From Haplomitrium mnioides (Eukaryota; Marchantiophyta; Haplomitriopsida; Calobryales): a stretch of 30,118 nucleotides of DNA. Location: the NCBI GenBank assembly GCA_049999725.1, contig JBNGIS010031177.1, forward strand, positions 1-30,118, read 5' to 3'. The notes below the pieces were generated by a model, which was not told the origin of the DNA, did not search any database, and was given only the letters and a program-made list of their open reading frames with translations. The position numbers and the translations under genes are program-made. Of this stretch, positions 10,616 to 21,714 are shown piece by piece (position 1 is the stretch's first letter; each line of letters starts with the position of its first letter).

Positions 10616-11939
10616 TTGAAAACTCAAGCTGCTAAGGTTTATTTGACTCAACCCTTGTTTGTGAGACAACTTAACAAAACTAATATCTTGTTGCACTAAG
10701 TTGAGAAAGCATAGCATCTCTAGAACTAAGCTTTGAGTCTTGTAAAAAGAGCATCATAATAATCATAGATTTCAAAAGAGAAGAAATTTGTTACCTTTGT
10801 CAGACTGTAAGACAACTTTTTCTTGCAATGATTTTATTTCTTTGCAGGTTTCACAAACAACAAATCTATTGGGTTTTGGAATTTTAACATTTGAAAAATG
10901 GGTTCTCCAATGTTTTGTAAAACCAGAAAAACTAAGAATGCAATCAAGATCTTTCTCTTTCAAACAAGTAGTGTAGCAATCGTCAACAAAAATTGTCCAT
11001 CCATTCATGCATGAACACTTCTTTAGCAGATAATTCTCTATTTCCAAAAACGTCTCTAGTATATATGTTCTTGAGATTTTGAATCCTTTGGATTTTATCA
11101 TTCTCTACTAATAATATTAATTTGAAGGCTCTTCTACATACAATGGTATTGTCAAGCAAAATGAACCAATTGTTAATATCAAGGTCTTCTCTTGGAATTC
11201 TCCACTATAGTATAATATCTCGATTCTTCATGCTTTGTTGAAAATATATTTCTCTCATAGTTTTTAAGAAATTTCTCTTGTAGAATGACAAACAACTATT
11301 TTGACAACATGAAATTTTCCTCAATTTCAAAATTGATATTGGATCGAGCTTTTTCTTCGAAAAGCTCTCGTCATTATGAACTTTTGACAAAGAATTTTCA
11401 CGTAAAGTATTTACCTGTTTGGGTTTTGGCCTAGACAAAGAACTTTTATGCTTTGTAGGGTCAACTCAATCCATAGGCGAATCCATCCGTCGAATATAAC
11501 TCACTATCTTCGAGATCTTGGGCATCATGAATAACATTGTTTTTTCTTTCAAAATAAGTTTTTGATTCATGTAGACCACCTTGAAATATGGGAGAACAAG
11601 ACCATGCCAAAACATAATTTTCATTAATATCTCGAGCATAAGGAAATAGTTTTTGTAAGACAATCGGTGCTCTTGGTGATAATACCATAGAAATGTTGAT
11701 TAATTGAGACTCTTTGCTTGAATCATTTCCTAAAATGTCGTCCGAGAATCCTCCAAACAATTTTGGTTTCCAAAGGTTCTTCCACTCTCGTTCAAAAGTC
11801 CAACTTGATTAGAAATCACTTGTTGTTTGAGTGGTACCAACGGTGACATTGTATCATCTCTAAAATTGAAATAGTCATCCAATTCTATGTTTTTTGTGTT
11901 TTGAACAAGAAAATTTGGATCTTGAACATTGTTGAAAGG

Positions 11940-12295
11940 ATAGGATAAATGATTGAACCCTGTGCGCGCATAAGGTCAAGATGTGAACCCAATTTGCGCA
12001 TAGAATCAAGGAGTAAACAACTGACGCGCAAAAGTTCAAGGAGGGAACTCACTGCACTCATAGGATCCAAGACTCAACCTTCTGCATGCACTGGATCTTT
12101 ATTGTTGGTCAAGCAATCAAATTTTAATCTTTCTGGTGGTTACTCCAACATATCAACAGGTAGACGTTCAAATTAGAATGTCAAGATGATTGTGGAACTT
12201 TCTTCGTCATCAGCAGATGACGACAACAATGTTAAAACGAATTGTATTAAACTCTAAACCTTGACCTTATGCACGCATAGGGTTTACTTGCTCGA
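11940..12295. repeat. Palindrome array near the 5' end of gene A (inner copy), partly inverted
   Basis: Units such as CTGTGCGCGCATAAGG (11960), AATTTGCGCATAGAATC (11990), TTATGCACGCATAGGG (12270). The plus strand at 12070-12125 (GGATCCAAGACTCAACC, then TTGGTCAAGCAATCAAATTT) matches the plus strand at 5889-5950, although gene A runs on opposite strands in these two places. This segment is therefore inverted relative to its gene. Confidence 0.6.
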
Positions 12296-12578
12296 TCTTC
12301 CTTTGTCAATATATTTGATTCAACAATTGCTTTTTTCCCCCAAAATACTTGTCATCACACTTGACGCTTTAGTTATTTCAATGCTTACCTCTTTAGAACA
12401 ACAGTTTGAACCTATCTCCAACTGCCGACCAAAAGTAACACTTTTATGTGAACATGAATCATGAAATTCTAACCTTTTCTTGCATTTGAACACTCAAGCC
12501 ATTTAAAAATAAGAATAAAAAGCAAGAAAATTGAGGAAATTATTTTAGCAAATATTTCTAATTCTTGTTAATATACTC

Positions 12579-12978
12579 NNNNNNNNNNNNNNNNNNNNNN
12601 NNNNNNNNNNNNNNNNNNNNNNNNNNNNNNNNNNNNNNNNNNNNNNNNNNNNNNNNNNNNNNNNNNNNNNNNNNNNNNNNNNNNNNNNNNNNNNNNNNNN
12701 NNNNNNNNNNNNNNNNNNNNNNNNNNNNNNNNNNNNNNNNNNNNNNNNNNNNNNNNNNNNNNNNNNNNNNNNNNNNNNNNNNNNNNNNNNNNNNNNNNNN
12801 NNNNNNNNNNNNNNNNNNNNNNNNNNNNNNNNNNNNNNNNNNNNNNNNNNNNNNNNNNNNNNNNNNNNNNNNNNNNNNNNNNNNNNNNNNNNNNNNNNNN
12901 NNNNNNNNNNNNNNNNNNNNNNNNNNNNNNNNNNNNNNNNNNNNNNNNNNNNNNNNNNNNNNNNNNNNNNNNNNNNNN
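12579..12978. other. Assembly gap of 400 N
   Basis: Exactly 400 N. It falls between the gene A start codon (12500-12502, minus) and the first visible codons of gene B (12979, plus), so it hides the divergent promoter and about the first 22 codons of gene B by comparison with 5223-5622. Confidence 0.95.
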
Positions 12979-13354
12979 TTCTAATGTCTTGAAGACTCTT
13001 GAGCCTTATAAACTACCCAACGAATGGCTAGTTTGTTGTGGAACGATTAAAAACATCGACCATCACCTTTACCTTTTTCAAGGTGAAGGTGAAAAATTCA
13101 ACATGGGCATTTTGGTCCAAATTACTATGATTTGAGAGGGGCAGAGAGCCCACATGGGGCTGCTTGTGTAGTCAAAGATTACAATCACACTCTTGAAAGG
13201 GCCACCGAAGAAATTCTGCTTCAATGAAATTTAGCCAAGGGATACCTTCACCAACAATCTTAAAGAGACCTATAACGATGACAAGATAAAACCTTGTATA
13301 TATTTTTTTTCTATTCGTTTTATACTTTCGTTTTATATACCATCATCCAAGCGT

Positions 13355-13645
13355 GCTTTGGACTATGAAGTTCATACGTGCATTGACTCTGGAGTCTATG
13401 CCAGCATGGACCTAACACCCCAAAGCATACCCAGACTCTTGAGTCTTGGCAAGTAAGGACTTCAGAGTCCATGTGCATGGACTTCGGAGTCCCTGCACGA
13501 AGAGACAAGGAGTCTTGGTGTGCAACAGCTCTAGAATCTATGCGCTCGTTGATTATGGAGTCAAGAGTCTATGTGTGTAGAGGCTCAAGTGCCTCTGCAC
13601 GCCTAAACTTCCTGGCCAATGCCTTTGAGTCCTTACGAGGACTTT
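13355..13645. repeat. Palindrome array in intron of gene B (inner copy)
   Basis: About ten units of GAGTCCATGTGCATGGACTTC type, in the intron between the YDLRG exon and the SDFVNAY block. It is positionally equivalent to 4490-4912 in the left copy. A long T-run and pyrimidine tract (13720-13745) follow before the next exon. Confidence 0.8.
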
Positions 13646-15239
13646 TCACAAGTATTTGAAATAAACAGCCATACTTAAATCTTGTTTATAATATTTTTAA
13701 ATAATCATTTACCCTTTCTTGTTTTTTTTTTTTTCAATTTTCTCAATTTCTATCCGACTTTGTCAATGCTTACACAGATGTGAAGCAGGCGGAGAGGGGC
13801 TTCATCAAATTTTCCTTAAAGTTAAAAATTTGGAAAGTGAAGCAAGGCCTTGCCACATCCAAGTGCATTGACAATGGCAATGGCAACAACATGTGGACCT
13901 TCAACTACAAAGAAAAGAAAGGAGGTGGAGCCAACAGAGGCACCAAAAATGAAAAAGTCAGCGTTACCAAAGAAAAAACCGGTGCTGTTATTGCTGGTTC
14001 AGGAGAAGCTTGTCGAGTTGCCATCTCCACCCAACTCTTCTTTGGCGGGGCCATCATCTTTTCCCTTTAGCAGCTCTGAAGAGGAAGTCGACCCGGAGAC
14101 GGTGCAGCCTCCAACATGGAGATCAAAGAGGTAAGTGCACAAAGGGCTCCGAACATTTCAGGAAAGAGAGTAGGTGGATCCTCAAACAATGTTTTGAGAA
14201 GGAAAAGAACAAAAAAGGGAGTCTATAATCCAGCGATCCAGAGTTTAGGAGGAAACAATTACTATTTGGCTGGAGAATTCAAATCTTCCAAAACTTGGAA
14301 TGGATAACTGGGGGCCATTCTAGATTAGAAGGTTGAATGAAGATTTCATGGAGATTTTAGCGTAAAGAATGCTCATAAACAAATATGCGCATTTTTTTTA
14401 TTGTGGTTGTGGACTTGAGTTCAATATCAGGAACCTTGACAAGTGCCGCTACAAGATTGCAGAAGTCAATCATAGTGCTACTAAAAGATAACTTTGAATT
14501 ACAAAATATAGAGCAAAAATACAATGCTTTCGCTCTGCAATTGCTACGTGTACGTGGGGCTTACACCAATAGAAGCCCAAATATTTGCAATTAATGACAA
14601 CTACGACCTAAGCTTATGGTTGGAAATGATGTCAACTCAGAAGGTGGAGTATTGGCATCATCGATCTATGGAGAGTGGAATGGTGTCGTCCCAAAAGTTG
14701 AAAAGAGAACTTTTAATGGAGACTTTAGAAGTCAAGCCAAAGTCAACTCATGAGAAGACAATGACTTCTCAAGACAACTGGTTCCAGTTGGCATTTCGAA
14801 GTGAAGAGTTATGAGAGCTACAACAAAGCATTTTTAGTATGTAGGAGAAGAACCTTGTCAAAGGCCAAAAGCCAAAGACCAAAGGCTCCCTAAGATTGGA
14901 GCACATGAAGTGGACACCTTGGAGGTCCCTTTAGGGTCTTTGTGATGAAGTTAAAATTTCAGTTTTGAAGCAGGTGTAAGCCAAAGAACTTTCAATCGAA
15001 GAAATATCTTGAGAACTTGAGAGGCATAAAGTTTTGGCGGTAATGGTAAAATCCTTTTGTTTGGAGGTATATTGCAGCTCATGGGAGGAGGCTAGAACAG
15101 AAAATCCCATCCATACAGAGGAATCAAAGATGTCTTCTTTCTATTCAAGTTTTGAGAAATTATTGGTAAGTTTTTTTTTTCCATTCTCCAATTGTATTTT
15201 AAAAGCTTGTTTGAATTATTTTTGAATACTTTTATTTGT

Positions 15240-15600
15240 CAAGTTTCTTTTATGCACGTATAGACATTTAAGAGTTCATGGGCGCATGTACTCTTTGGCT
15301 CTCACATAGGCTAGATCTCCATGCTCGCAAGGAGATCTAACCTATGCGTGCATGGACTTGAGAGTTCATGTGCGCATAGACCTTTATCCCTTTGTGTGCA
15401 GGGACTCTGAGACTCCAAGCATGCATGGACTATGAAGTCCATTCTTGCAATAACTCTGAAGACCATGCGTGGATGGACTCTTGAGTCCATGCGCGTTTGG
15501 ACTTCAGAGTCCTTGCTTGCATGGACTTCAAAGTCCTTGCACACTTGGGCTCAAGAGTCCGTGTGAGTAAGGACTCTTAAGTCCTTGCTTGCTTTAACTG
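15240..15600. repeat. Palindrome array in intron of gene B (inner copy)
   Basis: About fourteen units such as GAGTCCATGCGCGTTTGGACTTC and CTATGCGTGCATGGACTTG, inside the intron bounded by the GTAAG donor at 15166 and the TTATAG acceptor at 15671-15676. The array separates the ParB-like half from the methyltransferase half. Confidence 0.85.
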
Positions 15601-16955
15601 TCCTTTCTTTTTGACTTCAAGTTCCTTGTTTTCAAATACATTTCTCCTCTAATACATTTCTCCGTGTTGTTTATAGGGTGACAAAACATTTAAAAGGCAG
15701 CTTGCCAAGAAATTGATGACCACTGCTAAAGGGAAAAAGAGATCTAGGGTTGAAGAAGCTCCAAAAAATGAAGACCAAGCCTCAACTTTGGTGTCATACC
15801 CTCTTGCCTTTCTGTCCACTGTCAAAAACCAAATAATGGAAGTTGAGGCAGCAAAATGACAATATTGTCCCTCCAATTGAGGGAGGGTTTGAAGAACAAG
15901 ACCATGACTTAATGTCCTATGTTGATACACTCAATGTGGCATATTATCAAGTCTACGAGAAGTCCACTGCTTGACAACTAAAGGGCTTGGTGAAACCAAG
16001 AAGTTTCACTTTAGCAATTGCTAACATTTCTTATGGGTACAATCTAAAGGAATGTAAGCATGATGACTCTGAGCTCTTTACAAAAAATGATATTTTTAAC
16101 ATGGTCTCTAATTTTGCAGTTGTAACTACTTCTGATTTTTGGTCTTTTGTCATTATTCATTCTTTGCAACAATTTGGCATCGTAGAAAATGCGCTTTTAT
16201 CAACCACAACATCTGGTAAGTTTTGTTTTTATTTTTTTATGTTTAAGTTTATCTTGTTTCCATTTCTTTTACTTTATGTGGAATGTCTGATTTCTTTGTT
16301 TTGATTATTACAGGGACAAAACTAACATTCACCATTCGGAGTCCCATAATCGCTCACGCCTATGAGTATTGGAAAGTAGGCTACTAGGAAAAGGAGGGCA
16401 GAGCATGAAGCTCTTCAATCTACAATCCGAAGATGCAAACAGACGTCCATGACAAATAATGTGGAGCATTTTCAGTTGTCTAGCTATTTTTGGTAAACTT
16501 AAACATCTAGGAGATAATATTCATGTGAATATGTACCAAAAGCCTCAAGCTTTGTACAATTTTTGTATTGACCATTTGTCTTTGGAGCAAGATTTGATGC
16601 TAGATCTTTGCTCTGGGTCGGGCACAAGCATTGTCTATACTCTCAAGTTGATGTGGAATTGTATTTTTGTGGAATATGATAGACATCAGTTTATCTATAT
16701 TTCTCAAAGAGTTTTGATGATGTCTTAATGTTACATAATCACAGATTGTCTATACGTACTATAAAGTGCATGTTCTTTCTGATATTGCTCGTGCGTCTGG
16801 TGACTGTGTTGCATTCTAGGGATGGAAAGTCCCAACATGATTCTCTTGCAGCTGCAAATGCCCAAAATCTCAATCTGTCAATTTGGATGAGACCATTCCT
16901 CTTGAAGAGGATATGATTGAAGCTGAAGCTACAGAGTGATGTACATTTTGTAAAT

Positions 16956-16961
16956 AATAAA
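16956..16961 (+). terminator. Candidate polyadenylation signal of gene B
   Basis: AATAAA lies 17 bases after the TGA stop of gene B and is followed by a T-rich stretch. Position fits a plant near-upstream element, but such hexamers are common in AT-rich DNA. Confidence 0.4.
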
Positions 16962-17030
16962 GTGTTTCTTTTTTAAAATATTGTGTGTTTGATCTATATT
17001 CTTGTAGCATTCCAAATAGTGGGTATTAAG

Positions 17031-17130
17031 NNNNNNNNNNNNNNNNNNNNNNNNNNNNNNNNNNNNNNNNNNNNNNNNNNNNNNNNNNNNNNNNNNNNNN
17101 NNNNNNNNNNNNNNNNNNNNNNNNNNNNNN
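17031..17130. other. Assembly gap of 100 N
   Basis: Exactly 100 N. Sequence to the right starts CTATGTTCGCATGG, another degenerate element palindrome. This gap marks the inferred right boundary of the inner element. Confidence 0.95.
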
Positions 17131-17904
17131 CTATGTTCGCATGGAAGTTCCTTGTCGACTGATTTGGATTTTTGCACAAGTTTTCTTCAATCGTGAGTTT
17201 TTTGGTTTTTTTTTCTTAGCTTCTCATTAAGTTTATTACAGTCTTCAATAACGATATTAATCTACGCATGAGTTGTTTTTGTGATTTTATTTTAGATATT
17301 CAATTTTTCTAGTTACCAATGATTCACTCCTTGCTTGCCTTGAAATGTTAGATTGATTTCTATGAAAGCCATCATCTTTTTATGATATGCGAGCTTGAGG
17401 TCTATGCAAGCATAGGTCTTCTTTTTAGTTTTTTTTTGTTCCATAAGTAAATAAAATCTCAAAGAAACTCTTGTTAGATTAGATATTTATATGTTAGTGC
17501 ATGTTACAGCAACATCTTTTTTTTTGGATTTTTTTTCTTCATAAATGTTTTAGGATTTTGTATCTTGAAGGTTTTTTTGATAATTATAAGAAAATATTAA
17601 AATATGACTATATAAATTTACCATGTTTTTTCAATATTCTATCTTGTTTGTTTATCTTACTATAATATAATATTTTCTTAAAAACTTCTTCTACCAAATA
17701 TGAAGCATTAAATTTTTTTCCAAAATACAACAGTTATATGAATAAACCAAAATTCAGATTGAATAAAAAAAATTGATAAAAAGTTTGATAATTATCAAAA
17801 AAATATGATTTTTGAAACGGAAATTTGAAAAAAAAATTCAATGTGAAATACAACAGGAACTCAATAGTCGTTCCTAGTTCACAATAGTTGTTGTTGATAA
17901 TGCT
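17131..17904. other. AT-rich stretch between gap and gene A remainder
   Basis: No coding sequence. Long T and A runs; one isolated palindrome GTCTATGCAAGCATAGGTC near 17400. It could be an intron of outer gene A, an element end, or unrelated insertion. Confidence 0.35.
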
Positions 17905-20900
17905 TTGTCTCCAATGGCTGGACTCACATATGGACCCAATCAACCATACAAACATAAAAGCTCTTTATATGGGTCAAAATCCAAACAGATAAATCCTTTA
18001 CATGCCAATTCAATGCCAAACGTCCATCATGACGAGAGCTTTATAAAGAAAAAGCTTGATCTGAAATCAATTTTGAAATTGAGGATAATTTCATGTTGCC
18101 AAAACAATTGCTTGTCGTTGTGCAAGACAAATTTCTTAAGAGCTGTAAGAGAAACGTACTTTCGGCAAAGCATGAAGACTCGAGATATTACGTTTTAGTG
18201 GGGAATACCAAGAAAAGATTCCAAACTTGAAAATCCAATTTACTCTGTCTGGTAGTGCTGTTGTTCTTTCTTTTGATTTTCCTCTCACACGAAAAAACCA
18301 ATTGAGAAAAACCACTTTAACAACTATCAAATCAAATGCAGGTCTTAGAGGCACTATTGAAAATAGAGAATTGTCTACTAAAGGAGTATTCGTATGTAGG
18401 TGGATGGACAATTTTTTTTCAAGAACATTACGGGAGAATGCCAACTTATAAAGTTTATAATTTGCAAGAAAATTTTACCAAATGGGAAGTTTATGACTAC
18501 TATATAGCTGACTTGAAAGAGAAAGATCTCGATTGCATTCTTAGTTTTTTTGGTCTTACAAAACATTGGAGAGTGCATTTTCCAAATGTGAAAAATTCCA
18601 AAACACAATAGATTTGTTGTTCATGAAATATGCAAAAATTAAATTGATGTAGGAGAAATACATTTTAGAGTTCGACAAAGGTAGCAAAATGCTTTGGCTT
18701 TTGAAATCAAAGGTCATTATGATGCTCTTCTAATTTGTTATCTTAAAAGCTTATCTTATGGAAGAAACTTTGAAGAGCTAAGGAGTGCAGAACTCATGGC
18801 TTGAGAGATGTGATTCTAGAACTAACTAGAGTCAAAGCTAGCATTGGAGATGTTGTTGTTCTTTGTAGCCCTAAACGACATAGGTTATATTGTTGTTGGT
18901 TTTGAATTGTAAACGTGCATAGAGTCAAAAGGAGCCTAGGAATTGTTTTTGTTGTTTGTGGCTCTATGCACGTATGATTTTGTTATTTTTTGTTTGAATT
19001 GTCTAAGCACACCGGGAGTCAAAGCAAGTGTAGGAATTGTTGTTGTTGTTGTCTGTGACCCTTTGCGCGCATGGATTTTGCTATTGTTGCTTTCAATTCA
19101 AGACATGCCCAAAGTAAAAGCGAAAATAGGAATTATTGTTGTTGCTTGTAACCCTATACGCACATAGGTTTTGTTATTTGTTTTTCAATTCCAAGCACAA
19201 CTAGAGTTAAAGAAAGCTAAGGAATTTTTGTTGTTGTTATTGTTTCTTTCAATCTTATACGCATATACAGTCAAAGTCAACATTGGAATTGTAGTTCTTA
19301 TTTGTGAACCTACGGTTGCAAAGATTTTGCTTTTCTTTGTTTGAATTTTAGGCGTACGTAGAGTCAAAATAAGCCTTGGAATTGTTAGTATTGTTTATTG
19401 CCCTAAGCTTACATAGGTTTTGTCATGGTTGTTCTGAATCTTAAATGTGTTTAGAGTCAAAATGAGTCTTTGAATCATTGTTTATCGTTTTGACCTTTTG
19501 CGCTCAAAAGGTTTGTTAGTGTTGGATTGAATATTATGTACATGTGAAGTTATCTCTTAAAATTCTCGACATTAAGATATGTTTCACATAATCATTTAAA
19601 TATTTTGGTGTTTTTGGGTGATGCAGACAAATATAATTGCCAATTGTTTCTTCATCGTGACCAACAAATAAAAGAAAGAACAAAATTTACAAACCATCGA
19701 GGAAAATGTTATACCAATAGTCAAAAATACTTAAGCATTGTGATTGATAGCATGGGAAAAAACAACAATTCCACGCTGGTATTCACCACCAAAAAACATT
19801 GATAAAGATTGTTTGTTAGGTATGCACGTTGTTGGTGCATTAATTTTTAATTATACTCTTTTTTAGGGGTCTTTTTTAACGCATAGAAACTTGAGTAGTG
19901 ACTCCAATTTGACCATTATAAGGCTCAATAAAATACTATGTGAGTTTCAAGTGTCGTTACCTCCCACCTTGTATCTTCAATTGGACAATACGACACAAAA
20001 TAATAAGAATTCCATTTTATTAAGATATTTTAGTCTTTTGATTGCCAAGAATGTTTTTTTGAAAAGTCAAAGTGGGAATTCTCATAGTCAACCATATAAG
20101 AAAATCAATCAAATGTTCAAGAGATTCTCTAAACATTTGAAAAATGTCAAGGCTTTTATAATAATGAGTCTTAGTGAGGCATTACAATTGTCTTATAATC
20201 TAGAACCACGAGTAGCTATTCTACTAGAGACTTGGGATTTCAAGTTGATTTTGCAACAATGCTTCTCTATGGTTCAAAAGATAAATGATATTTACCTTCA
20301 ATCAACAATTCAAGTTCATGTTGAGTGATTCAGAGGCAAAGATTTGAAGCAAACAGTTTTCAACAAATGAGTTTTGTTACTTCCAGATGGTATTTGTCAA
20401 CTCAAATGTCTATCTAAAGCGGAAAGGGAAATTCCAAGTACAATGTTGATCATCTTGAAAGCTTGTTCTGAACTCAAACGATCTAAAAAAGAATCAAGAG
20501 AAGCTGGCACCAAGAAAGTGGTCATTGCAATTAAGAACAATATGAGTGAGAATTGCTAAAAGTTCTTTATTGATTTGGATATTCAGCAGTAGAATGACTT
20601 TTTCCTTGCCTAACAAGAGATTGCAGTGTACATCATTGAAATAGAGAGACGATGACTCGAAGCAGAATTCACGTTTCGAACTTCACAATCTGCAAACACT
20701 TGTAATGATTCTCAAAATATTGGTCTAACCTTTCAAGTTGATGCTCACTAGCTAGAAGAAGAGGCTCCAATAGAGCGTATACTTTGTACACGTCAAGCAT
20801 TCTATGATGGAGCATCTAGACCGTGAGAAAGAACCATTTCACATCAATCAAGATACAGACACAAATTTGGCAACCTATATGATGTGAAAGCCAAAATGTT

Positions 20901-21210
20901 TATTTGTGTTGTTGCATCACTCGCCCCAAAAGACAGACTATTTTGGATTGCAAAAGTACTCAAATTTTTGTCATTTGACGAGGAAGAACCTCCAAACCCA
21001 AAGCAAGTATATCTTCAATGATTTGCTTATGAGGTTGAGGATGCGTTTCTGGACAATACTTTCTATAAAAAATAGTAGCTACAAAAGGGAGCGCAAATCC
21101 AAATTACATATCAATATACTATATATAACACAGATCACGATCTCTCTTTCAATTTTCTTCTCATTCAAAAAAACTAAGTGAGTAAAACAGCTTTAGTTAC
21201 CAATCAAATC
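17905..21210 (+). pseudogene. Gene A, remainder of the outer copy (transposase-like, broken)
   Basis: Alignment with the inner copy starts at SPMAGLTYGPNQPYKHKSSL (17905), where the N-terminal part at 5623-6590 stops. It continues with KKKLDLKSILKL and CCQNNC (about 18050-18115), then WTIFFQEHYG and CILSFFGLTKHWRVHFPNVK (18400-18595). A palindrome-bearing intron follows, then an exon from about 19627 (after GATGCAG) with KYNCQLFLHRDQQ and KYLSIVIDSM (IDGM in the inner copy). LYLQLDNT (about 19970) is kept, but the VGHTHDQIDQ site is degraded to a form reading SHSQPYKKINQ (about 20080). LETWDFK, a DGICQLKCL...EREIPS block (20386-20440) and FWIAKVLKFLSFDEEEPP (20941-20996) follow. The stop codon seen in the inner copy is lost near 21205. 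Frameshifts and stops are frequent. Confidence 0.6.
18900..19520. repeat. Palindrome and GTT-rich array in intron of gene A (outer copy)
   Basis: Four to five units of about 120-150 bp, each with a TTGTTGTTGTTGT run, then CCTATGCGCGCATAGG-like palindrome, TTTTGTTATTG, and GAGTCAAA. It occupies the same interval of the gene as 10255-10615 in the inner copy. Confidence 0.75.
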
Positions 21211-21429
21211 AAATCTATTTGAATATGAAAGATAGAAAAAGGAATCAATCAATGTGACCAACACTCACAGAGATCGCAAGAATCTTAATGAATCTTGTGA
21301 AGTTGGATCCGAAGAAATAGAGACCAGTGATTGAAGCCATTTATGATTCTGTTTTTATGATAAATGCTTCTCTACCCTATTGTTTATAGTATATTTTCAA
21401 CTTATGTTGTAGTTTAAGTTTATATATTT

Positions 21430-21435
21430 AATAAA
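21430..21435 (+). terminator. Candidate polyadenylation signal of gene A (outer copy)
   Basis: AATAAA about 220 bases after the expected end of the gene A coding sequence. The inner copy has ATAAAG at the aligned position on the minus strand. Weak on its own. Confidence 0.3.
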
Positions 21436-21714
21436 GTATATGAGTATTTTATTCATGAAATTTCTTGTTATTGAGATACATTTATATGCAAGCTTGAACT
21501 TTTTTATATAATTCAATGCTAATTGATTCTTATCATCTGTGAATGAAATTTAAACATAAAATAATAACCTTCATTTGGTTTTCAAACATTTTTTGATCCA
21601 AAATATTACCATATTCTTTTCTACTTAACTGTTGGCTAGAAACATTTCAATATTTTGGTTACTAAATCATTTGGCATTGATATTTGGGATTGTTGAAGCA
21701 TCTGCCCACCTTGA

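Larger units (their letters stand above)
8372..12502 (-). pseudogene. Gene A, inner copy: DUF7869-type transposase-like protein (degenerate)
   Basis: The ATG at 12502-12500 aligns with the outer copy; codon 3 is a stop (TGA). In order follow: LEFHDSCSHKSVTFG (about 12475); VQDPN (about 11930); SPRAPIVLQKLFPY and DAQDLED (11760-11461); KKKLDPISILKL with a cysteine cluster CCQNSC (about 11330); and NVKIPKPNRF-VVCETC (10890-10840), a likely zinc-binding pair. After an intron with palindromes (10255-10615) come KYLRIVIDGMD (about 9850), LYLQLDN (about 9600) and VGHTHDQIDQMFS (9495-9455). Near the C-terminus PFWIAKVL...VCVQWF (8640-8555) resembles a small SH3/chromo-like fold. The order IDGMD, LQLDN, VGHTHDQIDQ is typical of a family in plants, algae and animals that I recall as DUF7869, often tied to mobile elements; a nuclease role is inferred. 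Several frameshifts and stops. Confidence 0.65.
12979..16939 (+). pseudogene. Gene B, inner copy: ParB-like domain plus beta-class amino DNA methyltransferase (degenerate)
   Basis: The start is in the gap. Exon 1 (12979 to about 13300) has PNEWLVCC and YDLRGAESPHG. After a palindrome-bearing intron, 13760-15165 holds SDFVNAY, a basic/serine stretch ending SSSEEE, LEFNIRNLDKC (degenerate for NPDKYPCKIVGGNH), YVGLTPIEAQ and NDNYD. It ends at a GTAAG donor (15166). Exon 15677-16215 follows acceptor TTATAG and carries FTLAIANISYGYN, the place of motif IV (D/N-x-PY). The last exon (from 16314, acceptor TTACAG) carries KPQALYNFCIDHL and DLCSGSGTS (motif I, ORF 16459-16728 residues 49-57), then VEYDRHQF, and ends DETIPLEEDMIEAEATE-stop at 16937-16939. 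Motif IV before motif I is the beta arrangement of N4-cytosine/N6-adenine methyltransferases. Stops (TGA 15972) and frameshifts, and NISY for a DxPY core, argue it is inactive. Confidence 0.68.
7034..17030. mobile_element. Inner two-gene element (gene A leftward, gene B rightward)
   Basis: This block holds the most complete set: gene A on the minus strand (8372-12502) and gene B on the plus strand (12979-16939), head-to-head around a gap, with the 3' flank of each gene reaching the outer gaps at 6934-7033 and 17031-17130. The two halves of another gene A copy lie immediately outside, in one orientation (5623-6590 and 17905-21210). The block is therefore best read as an insertion into that older copy. 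Its length would be about 10 kb. Terminal inverted repeats and target duplication would fall in or near the gaps and could not be seen. Confidence 0.5.

Noticed and set aside
12565-12984. 139-codon open frame across the N run
   Set aside because: Artefact of unknown bases.
14131-14250. Intron after the GTAAG at 14131
   Set aside because: The left gene B copy keeps alignable coding sequence through this place (EIKEVSAQRA versus KIKVISAHRA), so it reads as continuous exon.
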